Below, one piece after another: positions 41,460 to 50,160 of a stretch of DNA of 64,000 nt. The position numbers and the translations under genes were made by a program. The notes beneath the pieces were generated by a model that ran no database searches, was not told where the DNA came from, and saw only the letters and a program-made list of their open reading frames with translations. The stretch is taken from assembly GCA_964407665.1 (NCBI GenBank), contig CAYOWK010000020.1:3025-67024 (forward strand), read 5' to 3'. Each line of letters opens with the position of its first letter. Position 1 is the stretch's first letter. Source of the stretch: CAYOWK01 sp964407665 (GTDB taxonomy: Bacteria; Pseudomonadota; Alphaproteobacteria; Caulobacterales; Hyphomonadaceae).

Positions 41460-42590
41460 ATGCGCATCGCCGTCCTCAAGGAGCGCCGCGCCGGTGAACG
41501 CCGCGTGGCCGCCACTCCGGAAACCGTCAAGAAGCTGATCGCGCTTGGACACACCGTGGCCGTCGAGTCGGGAGCCGGCATCGAGGCTGGCGTTCGCGAC
41601 AGCGACTACACGGCCGCCGGAGCGACAATTGCCGCGACGCCTGCGGATGTTCTGAAGGCTGCCGAGGCGGTCTTCGCAGTTCGCACGCCGGGAGCCGCCG
41701 AACTGGCGCTGATCCCGGCTGGGGCCGCCTTGATCGCCCAGCTCGAGCCCTACGCCGCCAAGGCCGAGGCCAAGGACTGGGCCGCCAGGGGCGTGATGGC
41801 GGTCGCCATGGAATTCGTGCCGCGCATCACGCGCGCGCAGGTCATGGACGTGCTGTCCAGCCAGGCGAACCTCGCCGGCTACCGGGCCGTCATCGAAGGC
41901 GCCGCACTTTACGGCCGCGCCATGCCGATGATGATGACCGCTGCCGGCACCGTCGCTGCCGCCAAGTGCTTCATCATGGGCGCCGGCGTCGCCGGTCTGC
42001 AGGCCATCGCCACCGCCCGCCGTCTGGGCGGCGTGGTGTCGGCCACCGACGTTCGCCCCGCCGCCAAGGAACAGGTCGCCTCGCTGGGCGCGAAGTTCGT
42101 CGCGGTCGAGGACGATGAATTCAAGGCCGCCGAGACGGCTGCCGGATACGCCAAGGCGATGTCCCCGGAATACCAGGCGAAACAGGCGGCGCTGGTCGCA
42201 GCCCACATCGCCAAGCAGGACATTGTGGTCACGACCGCACTGATCCCGGCCCGCGCTGCGCCGATCCTGGTCACCGAAGACATGGTGAAATCCATGCGTC
42301 CCGGCTCGGTCGTCATCGATATGGCCGTGGCGCAGGGCGGCAACTGCCCGCTGTCGAAGCCGGATGAAGTGGTCGATGTCGGCGGCGTCAAGGTTGCGGG
42401 CTTCACCAATCTGCCGAGCCGCATGGCGGCGGATTCCTCGGCGCTCTACGCCAAGAACCTGCTGGCCTTCCTGCCGCTGATGACGGGCGAGGACGCCGCA
42501 CTGTCCCCCAAATGGGACGACGAGATCGTCAAGGCCGCCGTGATCACGCGCGACGGCCAGGTCGTTCACCCGTCGCTGAAAGATGGCTGA
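41460..42590 (+). CDS. pntA: NAD(P) transhydrogenase subunit alpha part 1 (dI, NAD-binding)
   Basis: The soluble NAD(H)-binding component, 376 residues, of the membrane proton-translocating transhydrogenase, which makes NADPH from NADH using the proton gradient. Characteristic parts are the N-terminal KERRAGERRVAATPETVKKL, the RQD-loop region equivalent, the nucleotide motif GAGVAGLQAIATARRLG (about 171-187) and the mobile-loop region with VVIDMAVAQGGNCPLS. The three-gene split (alpha1, alpha2, beta) is typical for alphaproteobacteria such as Rhodospirillum. Confidence 0.96.
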   Translation: MRIAVLKERRAGERRVAATPETVKKLIALGHTVAVESGAGIEAGVRDSDYTAAGATIAATPADVLKAAEAVFAVRTPGAAELALIPAGAALIAQLEPYAAKAEAKDWAARGVMAVAMEFVPRITRAQVMDVLSSQANLAGYRAVIEGAALYGRAMPMMMTAAGTVAAAKCFIMGAGVAGLQAIATARRLGGVVSATDVRPAAKEQVASLGAKFVAVEDDEFKAAETAAGYAKAMSPEYQAKQAALVAAHIAKQDIVVTTALIPARAAPILVTEDMVKSMRPGSVVIDMAVAQGGNCPLSKPDEVVDVGGVKVAGFTNLPSRMAADSSALYAKNLLAFLPLMTGEDAALSPKWDDEIVKAAVITRDGQVVHPSLKDG

Positions 42591-42592
42591 CG

Positions 42593-42796
42593 GTGTCGAA
42601 ACCCATCGGCCTGATGTTGACGATCGTCGGGCTGATACTCGCCGTATGGTTCGTGCAGCAGCTTCTGCTGCCCGGTCCGGCGGCGCTCACCGCCTTCATC
42701 ATCGCGGCCATGGCTGTGGCGATGCTGTCCGTGGGCATCCGCTACATTCTCAAGCCCGCACCGCCGAAGAAACCGAAAAAGCCAAAACAGCCGTGA
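42593..42796 (+). CDS. Small two-helix membrane protein within the transhydrogenase operon
   Basis: A 67-residue protein from a GTG at 42593, two bases after the pntA stop. Two hydrophobic helices (about 7-27 and 31-52) are followed by a Pro/Lys tail (PAPPKKPKKPKQP) that should lie in the cytoplasm. It is followed after 43 bp by the alpha part 2 gene. I do not recognise the family. Its position and the coupling to pntA suggest a transhydrogenase-associated small subunit or assembly factor, which is an inference. Confidence 0.65.
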   Translation: MSKPIGLMLTIVGLILAVWFVQQLLLPGPAALTAFIIAAMAVAMLSVGIRYILKPAPPKKPKKPKQP

Positions 42797-42839
42797 CCGG
42801 CCAACCAGACGCAACCAGAAAGACATTGGGGCGCCCGAC

Positions 42840-43253
42840 ATGCTGAAACGTACTGCACTCCTCGCCGGCGCCGCGCTGATGCTGGCCGCGCCCGCTTTCG
42901 CCGCGTCCTCCGGCGCAGAAGGCGGCGTCGACCCGCTGATCTTCCGCCTCGCCATCTTCGTGCTGTCGATCTTCGTCGGCTATTACGTCGTCTGGTCGGT
43001 CACGCCCGCGCTGCACACGCCTCTGATGGCCGTCACCAACGCGATCTCCTCGGTGATCATCGTCGGCGCGCTGGTCGCCGCCGCCGCCGGATCGGGCGAT
43101 GTGCTGACGGGCGACCTTGCACTGTCGAAAGGCTTTGGCGGCGTCGCCGTCGCACTGGCCGCCGTCAACATCTTCGGCGGCTTCCTCGTCACCCAGCGCA
43201 TGCTGGCCATGTACAAGAAGAAAGACAAACCGGCTGCGAAGTCCGGGCACTAG
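42840..43253 (+). CDS. pntAB: NAD(P) transhydrogenase subunit alpha part 2 (membrane part)
   Basis: A 137-residue membrane protein. After a hydrophobic N-terminus (signal-like, ending APAFAASS) come three helices with the conserved stretch VTPALHTPLMAVTNAISSV, which is part of the proton channel of the transhydrogenase. The last about 12 residues are basic. It lies between pntA and pntB as expected, with 51 bp to pntB. Confidence 0.94.
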   Translation: MLKRTALLAGAALMLAAPAFAASSGAEGGVDPLIFRLAIFVLSIFVGYYVVWSVTPALHTPLMAVTNAISSVIIVGALVAAAAGSGDVLTGDLALSKGFGGVAVALAAVNIFGGFLVTQRMLAMYKKKDKPAAKSGH

Positions 43254-43304
43254 CCCGCAAGCTGACGTGTCTGACCTGACCATCTTCCGGGGGACGGAAC
43301 CCAA

Positions 43305-44711
43305 ATGAACGCCAACCTCGCCGCCCTGCTCTACCTCGTCTCGGGCATGCTTTTCATCCTCGCGTTGCGCGGACTGTCGAGCCCTGAAACAGCGCGCAAG
43401 GGCGCGCGTAACGGCATTATCGGGATGACGATCTCGATCCTGACGACGCTGGCCCTGGCCTGGCCGCTCGACGGGCTCACCATCGGCATCATCCTCGCTG
43501 GCATGGTCGTCGGCGGCGGCGTCGGGGGCTATATCGCCCGCAAGATCCCGATGACGGCGATGCCACAGCTGGTTGCAGCCTTCCACTCGCTCGTCGGCCT
43601 CGCTGCCGTTCTGGTGGCCGCTGCTGCCCTCTATGCGCCGGTCTCGTTCAACATCGGCGTTCCAGGCGAACTGCACCTCGCCTCGATCATCGAACTGTCG
43701 CTGGGCTCGGCCATCGGCGCACTGACGTTCACCGGTTCGGTCATCGCCTTCGCCAAGCTCAACGGCAACATGTCGGGCGCGCCGATCATCCTGCCCGCCC
43801 GCCACCTGCTGAACATCGCGCTGGCCGCCGGCATTGTCGGCCTGACGGTCGCCATGTGTGTCACCAGCGGCGCCGAGCCGTGGATGTTCTGGGCGCTAAC
43901 GGCGCTGGCCCTGATCCTCGGCGTGACGCTGATCATCCCCATCGGCGGCGCCGACATGCCGGTCGTCGTCTCCATGCTGAACTCCTACTCCGGCTGGGCC
44001 GCCGCCGCGCTCGGCTTCACGCTGGAGAACAACGCCCTGATCATTACCGGCGCGCTGGTGGGATCGTCGGGCGCGATCCTCTCCTACATCATGTGCAAGG
44101 CGATGAACCGCAGCTTCATCTCGGTCATCCTGGGCGGCTTCGGCGCCGAGGCGGCTGCAGGCGGCGCGGATGCGGGTCCCGCCAAGCCCGTGAAGATCGG
44201 CTCGGCCGACGACGCCGCCTTCATCATGAAGAACGCATCGAAGGTGATCATCGTCCCCGGCTACGGCATGGCCGTCGCGCAGGCCCAGCACGCGCTGAAA
44301 GAGATGGCCGAGAAGCTGAAGGAAGAAGGCGTCGAGGTTTCCTACGCCATCCACCCCGTCGCGGGCCGGATGCCGGGCCACATGAACGTGCTGCTCGCCG
44401 AAGCTCAGGTGCCCTACGACGAGGTGTTCGAGCTGGAGGACATCAACTCCGAGTTCGCGCAGGCCGACGTCGCGTTCGTCATCGGCGCCAACGACGTCAC
44501 CAACCCCGACGCCGAGACCAACCCGCAATCGCCGATCTACGGCATGCCGGTGCTGAAGGTCTGGAACGCCAAGACGGTGTTCTTCATCAAGCGATCGCTG
44601 GCTTCGGGCTACGCCGGCGTCGAGAACCCGCTGTTCTTCCGCGACAACACCATGATGCTACTGGGCGACGCCAAGAAGATGACCGAGAGCATCGTGAAGT
44701 CGTTCGCCTAG
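43305..44711 (+). CDS. pntB: NAD(P) transhydrogenase subunit beta
   Basis: The 468-residue beta subunit. The first about 270 residues form the membrane domain (many helices, with MPQLVAAFHSLVGLAAVLVA containing the conserved His). The last about 180 residues form the NADP(H)-binding dIII domain with VIIVPGYGMAVAQAQHAL, HPVAGRMPGHMNVLLAEA and the conserved VIGANDVTNPDAETN. Length is normal. The gene ends 3 bp before the stop of the convergent ExoD-like gene. Confidence 0.97.
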   Translation: MNANLAALLYLVSGMLFILALRGLSSPETARKGARNGIIGMTISILTTLALAWPLDGLTIGIILAGMVVGGGVGGYIARKIPMTAMPQLVAAFHSLVGLAAVLVAAAALYAPVSFNIGVPGELHLASIIELSLGSAIGALTFTGSVIAFAKLNGNMSGAPIILPARHLLNIALAAGIVGLTVAMCVTSGAEPWMFWALTALALILGVTLIIPIGGADMPVVVSMLNSYSGWAAAALGFTLENNALIITGALVGSSGAILSYIMCKAMNRSFISVILGGFGAEAAAGGADAGPAKPVKIGSADDAAFIMKNASKVIIVPGYGMAVAQAQHALKEMAEKLKEEGVEVSYAIHPVAGRMPGHMNVLLAEAQVPYDEVFELEDINSEFAQADVAFVIGANDVTNPDAETNPQSPIYGMPVLKVWNAKTVFFIKRSLASGYAGVENPLFFRDNTMMLLGDAKKMTESIVKSFA

Positions 44712-44714
44712 AGG

Positions 44715-45356
44715 TCAAAGCAGCAGGAAGGCGATGCCGCCTGCACCTGCTAACGCCGTACCGACACCGATCAGCGCCAGCAGCCCGTCGCGCGCTGTGA
44801 CCGCCAGTCCAAGCAGGATGAGCGCGCCGCCCGGTATTGCCGTGGCGAAGGGGATGATCTCCAGCGGGATTAGGATCACGCAGAGGCCGATGCAGACAAC
44901 GGCAATGACCTGAATCATCGGCGGCTTCATCATGAAGTCCAGACGGCGGCGGATGACGCTGTCGATCCTGCCGATCAGCCCACCGCCCTTCTCCCGGGAC
45001 TTCTCCAGACCTTCACGCGAGAAGCTCATCTTGCCGAGCAGGGACGGGATGACAGGTTTCTCGCGGCCGAGCAGAAGTTCGAGGCAGACGAACGCAATCA
45101 CTGCGCCGAGGACGATCGGCACACCGGGGAGTGCGCCGGTCGGCAGGGTGAGAAGCAGCGCCGGGACGAGGATCAGCGGCCCGAATGCGCGCGATCCAAA
45201 GGCGTCGAGCGCATCGCTCAGCTTTACCTTGTCCTGCCCCTCGGTCTTCTCGAGGAGGCAGTCCAGCGCATCGCCAAGACCATGGATCGCGGGTTTGCCG
45301 CCGGAGTTCGCGCCGGTGCTGGTGGATCCGCGCGTGGCGACCGAACCATCTGCCAT
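44715..45356 (-). CDS. ExoD-family (exopolysaccharide synthesis) membrane protein
   Basis: 213 residues from the ATG at 45356. A soluble N-terminal part includes LGDALDCLLE and GPLILVPALLLTLPTGALPG, the latter a hallmark of ExoD proteins. The C-terminal half has several helices with PLEIIPFATAIPGGALILLG, the second ExoD block. In rhizobia ExoD affects exopolysaccharide production and alkaline tolerance; the biochemical activity is not known. A longer frame exists upstream but would overlap the next small gene. Confidence 0.85.
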   Translation of the reverse strand: MADGSVATRGSTSTGANSGGKPAIHGLGDALDCLLEKTEGQDKVKLSDALDAFGSRAFGPLILVPALLLTLPTGALPGVPIVLGAVIAFVCLELLLGREKPVIPSLLGKMSFSREGLEKSREKGGGLIGRIDSVIRRRLDFMMKPPMIQVIAVVCIGLCVILIPLEIIPFATAIPGGALILLGLAVTARDGLLALIGVGTALAGAGGIAFLLL

Positions 45357-45358
45357 GG

Positions 45359-45547
45359 TCACCTCCGAGAGAGAATGATCCAGAGCGCGTGGATGATGCC
45401 GGGGATATAGCCCAGCAGCGTCAGAACGATGTTCAGCCAGAAATGGAGACTGAGGCCGACCTGCATGAAGACGCCCACAGGCGGCAGCAGGATGGCCAGA
45501 ATGATGCGAAAGATGTCGCCGCCGGTGGCGGTGGAGCGGGCAGCCAT
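45359..45547 (-). CDS. YqaE/Pmp3-family small membrane protein
   Basis: A 62-residue proteolipid-type protein with two hydrophobic helices. The family pattern is clear (ILLPPVGVFMQVG, then NIVLTLLGYIPGIIHALWII). Members modulate membrane potential or tolerance to salt and membrane-active agents. It starts upstream of the ExoD-like gene on the same strand with 2 bp between them, so the two are likely co-transcribed. Confidence 0.92.
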   Translation of the reverse strand: MAARSTATGGDIFRIILAILLPPVGVFMQVGLSLHFWLNIVLTLLGYIPGIIHALWIILSRR

Positions 45548-45614
45548 GGCGGCCTCCTGACAGCAGGTTGAGCTCTCTCAACGCATGTCAGGCCGATTTG
45601 CTCCCGCAACGCAC

Positions 45615-46184
45615 CTATGGGCGCTCCGTGCCCCTGGCTGCGAGCACGAACAGCAGGAGGGCGAAGACAACCTCGATCGCTCCACCAGCCGCCGCCATCA
45701 TCACAGGCGGGGCATCGAAGACGATGATCGCAAGCGAGCCGAGCGCCACCAGAACGCTGCCGAGCGCGATGAACGCCCACGATCCATAGACCGTCGCAAA
45801 GGTGAAATAGCGCGAGCCGATCACCAGCAGCATGGCGGGATAGAACCAGCCGGGCTCGTTGTGGGAGATAACCCACGCGAGAAGGAAGCCCGCCATGAGC
45901 ATGACTGTGCTCTGCAACGCCAGCATCGACAGCGGATTCTTGGGGTGCGCCGCAGGCGCCCTCATCACGAACCGGGCAAGCAGGACTGAAACGGGGTGGA
46001 TCAGCATGCCGCCCACAAACAGCGCCAGCATGCTCGTCTCGAACGAGACGAAGTGAGCGGCCGACGCTGCAGCAAGCCAGACGAGTCCCGAAACGAGCAC
46101 GCCGGGCGCGCCGCCGATATATCCCGAACGCATGTCGCGCTGGGCCTCGCCTATGCCCGGGCCTGAAGTGTCGCTCGCCGCCAT
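45615..46184 (-). CDS. Uncharacterised six-helix membrane protein
   Basis: About 189 residues from the ATG at 46184. A soluble N-terminus (GEAQRDMRSGYIGGAPGVLVSGLVW) leads into about six hydrophobic helices with few charged residues. I recognise the general 'RSGYIGGAPGxxVSGLVWL' style from small conserved membrane proteins but cannot name the family with confidence. It lies 67 bp upstream of the YqaE gene on the same strand and is divergent from the DinB gene. Confidence 0.7.
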   Translation of the reverse strand: MAASDTSGPGIGEAQRDMRSGYIGGAPGVLVSGLVWLAAASAAHFVSFETSMLALFVGGMLIHPVSVLLARFVMRAPAAHPKNPLSMLALQSTVMLMAGFLLAWVISHNEPGWFYPAMLLVIGSRYFTFATVYGSWAFIALGSVLVALGSLAIIVFDAPPVMMAAAGGAIEVVFALLLFVLAARGTERP

Positions 46185-46276
46185 ATTGTGTCTCCCGCGT
46201 CCCGCTCTATCCTGCTTCAGCACCCGTCCGCGGATCAACGTTTTTCACGGGTCGGAACGCGCCAGGGGGACCCGGG

Positions 46277-46780
46277 ATGCTCGCACAGATACGCCACCTC
46301 GCCGGGTACAACGCATGGGCCAACAGACGCCTCTACGAGGCGGCGGCGCAGCTGGCGGACGAGCAGGTCTGGCGGGATCTGGGTCTGTTCTTCGGTAGTC
46401 TGGGCGGTACACTCAACCACATTCTGGTCGCCGACCGGGTCTGGATGAAGCGGTTCACGGGCGCGGGCGATCACCCCGCGACGCTCAGCGCCATCCTCCA
46501 CCGCGAGCTTGCCGACCTCCGCGCCGCCCGCGAGGCGGAGGACGCCCGGATCGTCGCTTGGGCGGCCGGCCTGACGCCCGAGGCGCTGGACTCCGAGTTC
46601 ACGTACCGGATGATGACCCGGCCAGACATGGTGACCTCAACGCTTTGGCCGGACGTCCTGCACGTCTTCAACCACCAGACCCACCACAGGGGACAAGCGC
46701 ATACCGGCCTCTCGCTGCTGACCGGACAGGAGCCCCCGTCACTCGACATGATCGTCTATGCACGGGCGTTGAAGGCTTGA
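46277..46780 (+). CDS. DinB-family protein (four-helix metalloprotein)
   Basis: A 167-residue helical-bundle protein. The DinB metal site is suggested by the three spaced histidines: one in LNHILVADRVWM (about 47) and two in VFNHQTHHRGQAHTGL (about 134-139). The N-terminal YNAWANRRLYEA is a typical start of the family. Members are thiol-S-transferases or of unknown role; the name comes from damage-inducible genes of Bacillus. An ATG after a gggacccggg stretch begins the gene. Confidence 0.88.
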   Translation: MLAQIRHLAGYNAWANRRLYEAAAQLADEQVWRDLGLFFGSLGGTLNHILVADRVWMKRFTGAGDHPATLSAILHRELADLRAAREAEDARIVAWAAGLTPEALDSEFTYRMMTRPDMVTSTLWPDVLHVFNHQTHHRGQAHTGLSLLTGQEPPSLDMIVYARALKA

Positions 46781-46858
46781 GCGCGGGCGACAATTTCATG
46801 GCCCCTGTCGGTCTGGCCCCCGCCCATCCGTCCTCCGGTCATTCAAGGGGAGACGGCC

Positions 46859-47257
46859 ATGATCGATACGCCTTCACAGACCCGCGCCTTCACGATCATC
46901 GGCTGGACGCTGTCTGGCCTCGCGGGCGCGTTTCTCGCCTTTTCGGCCAGCCTCAAGTTCCTGATGCCGGATGTGGTGCGCGAGACGATGGAGGGGCTCG
47001 GCTGGCCGGCCCACCATGACCTCCTGATCGGCGTCATCGAGGTGGCATGCGTCCTCCTCTATCTCGTGCCGCAGACCGCCCTGCTTGGCGCGGTCCTTGA
47101 GACTGCACTGCTGGGCGGCGCGATCGCCACCAACGTCAGGGTCGACAATCCGCTGTTCAGCCATGAGCTGTTCGGCGTCTATATGGCGCTGTTTGTCTGG
47201 GGCGGCCTGTGGTTCCGCGACCCTCGCATGCGCGCCCTGCTGCCCTTTCGCCGGTAG
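46859..47257 (+). CDS. DoxX-like family membrane protein
   Basis: A 132-residue membrane protein with four hydrophobic helices. The segments FLAFSASLKFLMPDVV, IGVIEVACVLLYLVPQTALLG and FVWGGLWFRDPRMRAL are characteristic of the DoxX-like group. A ggggaga site precedes the ATG. The function of this branch is unknown. Confidence 0.86.
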   Translation: MIDTPSQTRAFTIIGWTLSGLAGAFLAFSASLKFLMPDVVRETMEGLGWPAHHDLLIGVIEVACVLLYLVPQTALLGAVLETALLGGAIATNVRVDNPLFSHELFGVYMALFVWGGLWFRDPRMRALLPFRR

Positions 47258-47315
47258 CTTCCTAACAGCGCCACACCGCGCTACCCTTCTCCTGGGACAG
47301 GGCAAGGGGCGGCGC

Positions 47316-47648
47316 ATGGAACATATCGTCATCGACTATGCCGGCATGAACGCAGGCGTCATCGCGGCGTGGGTGCTGATTGCGACGGTCGCCGGCTTCG
47401 CAGCGCGCCGCATCGTGCGCGGGCGCAAGTTCGGATTCTGGATGGACATGGCCGTGGGCCTCGTTGGCATCTTCCTGTTCGGAACCCTGCTGCGCGCTGT
47501 CAGCGTCGACCTGTCTGTGACGCTCTTCTCGCTGCAGCCCGGCGACTGGCCGTTCAATGCGGCCGTCTGGGCCGATATCACGATCTCGGCGCTGGCGGGC
47601 GCGCTGCTGATCCGGGCCGTCCTGCGGCCGTTCACGGGCAAGGGCTAG
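47316..47648 (+). CDS. Small membrane protein resembling GlsB/YeaQ/YmgE family
   Basis: A 110-residue protein with three hydrophobic helices. The middle part (VAGFAARRIVRGRKFGFWMDMAVGLVG) resembles the transglycosylase-associated GlsB/YeaQ proteins. The C-terminal third is extended relative to those. Start taken at the ATG 47316 after a ggcaagggg site. It overlaps the convergent uppP stop by 4 bp. Confidence 0.72.
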   Translation: MEHIVIDYAGMNAGVIAAWVLIATVAGFAARRIVRGRKFGFWMDMAVGLVGIFLFGTLLRAVSVDLSVTLFSLQPGDWPFNAAVWADITISALAGALLIRAVLRPFTGKG

Positions 47649-48463
47649 CCGGGGATATAGCCGCCATAGATGGCGGCCAGACCGGCGCCGCCCACCAGGA
47701 TCCGCCACCAGCCGAACGGCGCGAAGCCGCGCTTCTGGACGAAATCCAGCATCAGCTTCACGACGATCAGGCCGAACACGAAGGACGACACGAAACCCAC
47801 TGCGATGATGCCGAGATTGTCGGAGCTCAGCGTTTCCCAGCTGTCCGAAATATCGAGCACGAAGGCGCCGACCATGATCGGGATCGCAAGGAAGAACGAG
47901 AACTCCGCCGCCGCCCGCTTGTCGATCCCGAGCAGCATCGAGCCGACAATGGTCGAGCCCGAGCGAGAGACGCCGGGGACAATCGAGAGCACCTGGAAGA
48001 GGCCGACCACGATCGACTTCCAGAGCGGAAGGTTCATGGCGTCATAGTTGACCGGCTTCGGCGCCAGGCGATCGATCACGAGCAGCACAACGCCTCCGAT
48101 CACCAGCGACCAGCAGATCAGTTGCACGCTGTCGAACAGGAAGACCTTGATGAAGTCGTAGAGAAGGAACCCGGCCGCAAACGCTGGCAGGATGCCGATG
48201 ATCACGGAGATGGCGAACCGGCGCGATTTCGGGTCGGTCGGCAGCGTGACCAGCACATTCCACAACCGCCCGAAATAGAGAGCGACCACCGCGAGGATCG
48301 CGCCCAGCTGGATGACGACTGTGAACGTGTCCCAGAAGGGATCGTCGAGGCCCAGCGCAACCTGGGTGAGAAGCAGGTGACCGGTCGAGGAGACCGGAAT
48401 GAACTCCGTCAGGCCCTCGACAAGGCCAAGCAGGAGCGCCTGGAGAATCGTCTCCGTGTCCAT
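47645..48463 (-). CDS. uppP: Undecaprenyl-diphosphatase UppP (BacA)
   Basis: A 272-residue polytopic membrane enzyme that dephosphorylates undecaprenyl diphosphate to recycle the lipid carrier of peptidoglycan synthesis; overexpression gives bacitracin resistance. Both signature segments are present: LVEGLTEFIPVSSTGHL (about 14-30) with the catalytic glutamates, and PGVSRSGSTI (about 170-180). Length is normal for the family. The 241-bp gap to gltD contains the upstream regions of both divergent genes. Confidence 0.97.
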   Translation of the reverse strand: MDTETILQALLLGLVEGLTEFIPVSSTGHLLLTQVALGLDDPFWDTFTVVIQLGAILAVVALYFGRLWNVLVTLPTDPKSRRFAISVIIGILPAFAAGFLLYDFIKVFLFDSVQLICWSLVIGGVVLLVIDRLAPKPVNYDAMNLPLWKSIVVGLFQVLSIVPGVSRSGSTIVGSMLLGIDKRAAAEFSFFLAIPIMVGAFVLDISDSWETLSSDNLGIIAVGFVSSFVFGLIVVKLMLDFVQKRGFAPFGWWRILVGGAGLAAIYGGYIPG

Positions 48464-48608
48464 TTCCGGTATCCCCAGCGGCGAATTTCAACGGAGAAAG
48501 CACGGTTCGCGCCAACCAGCCAGATAGCGTGATTGGTCCCATTTGGTTTGCATATGCCTGACGATCGCTGTTTATGAGAGGCGGCCGCGACATAAAATGA
48601 GCTTTATT

Positions 48609-48622
48609 GAACCATATGGTTC
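48609..48622. promoter_or_regulatory. Perfect 14-bp palindrome upstream of gltDB
   Basis: GAACCATATGGTTC is self-complementary and lies in a markedly AT-rich part of the gap, 83 bp before the gltD start. A related half site, with CCATTTGG, occurs nearby at about 48538-48545. This is a plausible operator for a dimeric regulator of glutamate synthase. Which regulator (Lrp, LysR or other) cannot be told. Confidence 0.5.
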
Positions 48623-48704
48623 TTATCTGGCGGATTTTTGCTTGTCGCTCATCTATTGAGCCTGTAATTCGCCAGTCGCAGAAATCGTTCACCCGGGGGC
48701 ATCC

Positions 48705-50156
48705 ATGGCGCAACAGCGCATGCTCAGATTTGTGACTGTCGAGCAGGAGACGCCCGAAAAGCGTTCGGCGAGCGACCGCCGCGACGATTTTCTGGAAATC
48801 TACGCCGACTACATCGACCAGATGGCGACGGACCAGGCCTCGCGCTGCTCGCAGTGCGGCGTGCCGTTCTGCCAGACCCACTGCCCCCTCCAGAACAACA
48901 TTCCCGACTGGCTTATGATGACGGCGGCGGGCCGTCTGCAGGAGGCGTATGAGCTCTCTGCCGCGACCTCGAACATGCCGGAAATCTGCGGTCGCATCTG
49001 TCCGCAGGACCGCCTGTGCGAAGGTGGCTGCGTGATCGAGCAGTCCGGACATGGCACCGTCACCATCGGGGCGGTCGAGCGCTACATCACGGACACGGCC
49101 TGGGAAAAGGGCTGGGTCGAACCGCTGAAGCCCCGGCGCGAACTTGGCCAGTCGGTCGGCATCATCGGCGGCGGCCCGGCGGGGCTCTCGGCTGCCGACC
49201 AGCTGCGCTCGCTCGGCTACAAGGTCACGGTCTATGACCGCTATGACCGCGCGGGCGGACTGCTGATCTACGGCATCCCGAACTTCAAGCTCGAGAAGGA
49301 CATCGTCGACCGCCGGACGAAGCGTCTCGCGGACGGCGGCGTCGTGTTCCGGCTCGGCGTCGAGGTCGGCAAGGACATCTCCTTCGCCGAGCTGCGCCAG
49401 AAGCATGACGCGGTTCTGGTCGCAACCGGCGTCTACAAGTCGCGCGAGCTGGGCGCCCCGGGTCAGGACGCCAAGGGCGTTCTCAAGGCGCTCGACTATC
49501 TGATCGCCTCCAACCGGAAGGGGCTCGGCCTCGACGCCCCCGACTATGACAGCGGCCTCCTGAACGCCGAAGGCAAGAACGTCGTCGTCATCGGCGGCGG
49601 CGACACGGCGATGGACTGCGTGCGTACGGCCGTCCGTCAGGGCGCGAAGTCCGTCACCTGCATGTACCGCCGCGACCGCGCCAACATGCCGGGCTCGCAA
49701 CGCGAAGTCGCCAACGCCGAGGAAGAAGGCGTGAAGTTCGACTGGCTCGCGGCGCCCAGGGCTGTCGCCGAGAAGAAGGGCGGCGTCGCCAAGGGCGTGA
49801 AGGCTGCTCGCATGCGGCTCGGCCCGGCCGATGCGTCCGGCCGCCAGGCGCCGGAAGAAATCCCCGAGTCCGACTACGAAGCGAAAGCCGACATCGTCAT
49901 CAAGGCGCTGGGCTTCGACCCGGAAGACCTGCCCGGCGCATTCGCGGAGCCGGGCCTGTCGGTCAACCGGTGGGGCGGCGTAAAGGTCGACTACCGCTCG
50001 ATGGCGACGTCCCTCGACGGGGTATTCGCGGCTGGCGACATCGTGCGCGGCGCGTCCCTGGTCGTCTGGGCTGTCAAGGAAGGCCGCGATGCGGCGGCCG
50101 CCATGCACCAGTATCTTCAGTCCAAAGCCGCCATGGCGGCTGTGGCGGCGGAGTAG
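48705..50156 (+). CDS. gltD: Glutamate synthase small subunit (beta)
   Basis: A 483-residue iron-sulfur flavoprotein that takes electrons from NADPH and passes them to the large subunit for glutamate formation from glutamine and 2-oxoglutarate. The N-terminal domain carries two cysteine clusters (CSQCGVPFCQTHCP and CGRICPQDRLCEGGC) for 4Fe-4S centres. The FAD motif is IIGGGPAGLSAADQL (about 150-164) and the NADP motif VVIGGGDTAMDCVRTAV (about 290-306). It precedes gltB by 4 bp, the reverse of the enterobacterial order but common in alphaproteobacteria. Confidence 0.97.
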   Translation: MAQQRMLRFVTVEQETPEKRSASDRRDDFLEIYADYIDQMATDQASRCSQCGVPFCQTHCPLQNNIPDWLMMTAAGRLQEAYELSAATSNMPEICGRICPQDRLCEGGCVIEQSGHGTVTIGAVERYITDTAWEKGWVEPLKPRRELGQSVGIIGGGPAGLSAADQLRSLGYKVTVYDRYDRAGGLLIYGIPNFKLEKDIVDRRTKRLADGGVVFRLGVEVGKDISFAELRQKHDAVLVATGVYKSRELGAPGQDAKGVLKALDYLIASNRKGLGLDAPDYDSGLLNAEGKNVVVIGGGDTAMDCVRTAVRQGAKSVTCMYRRDRANMPGSQREVANAEEEGVKFDWLAAPRAVAEKKGGVAKGVKAARMRLGPADASGRQAPEEIPESDYEAKADIVIKALGFDPEDLPGAFAEPGLSVNRWGGVKVDYRSMATSLDGVFAAGDIVRGASLVVWAVKEGRDAAAAMHQYLQSKAAMAAVAAE

Positions 50157-50160
50157 CCCC

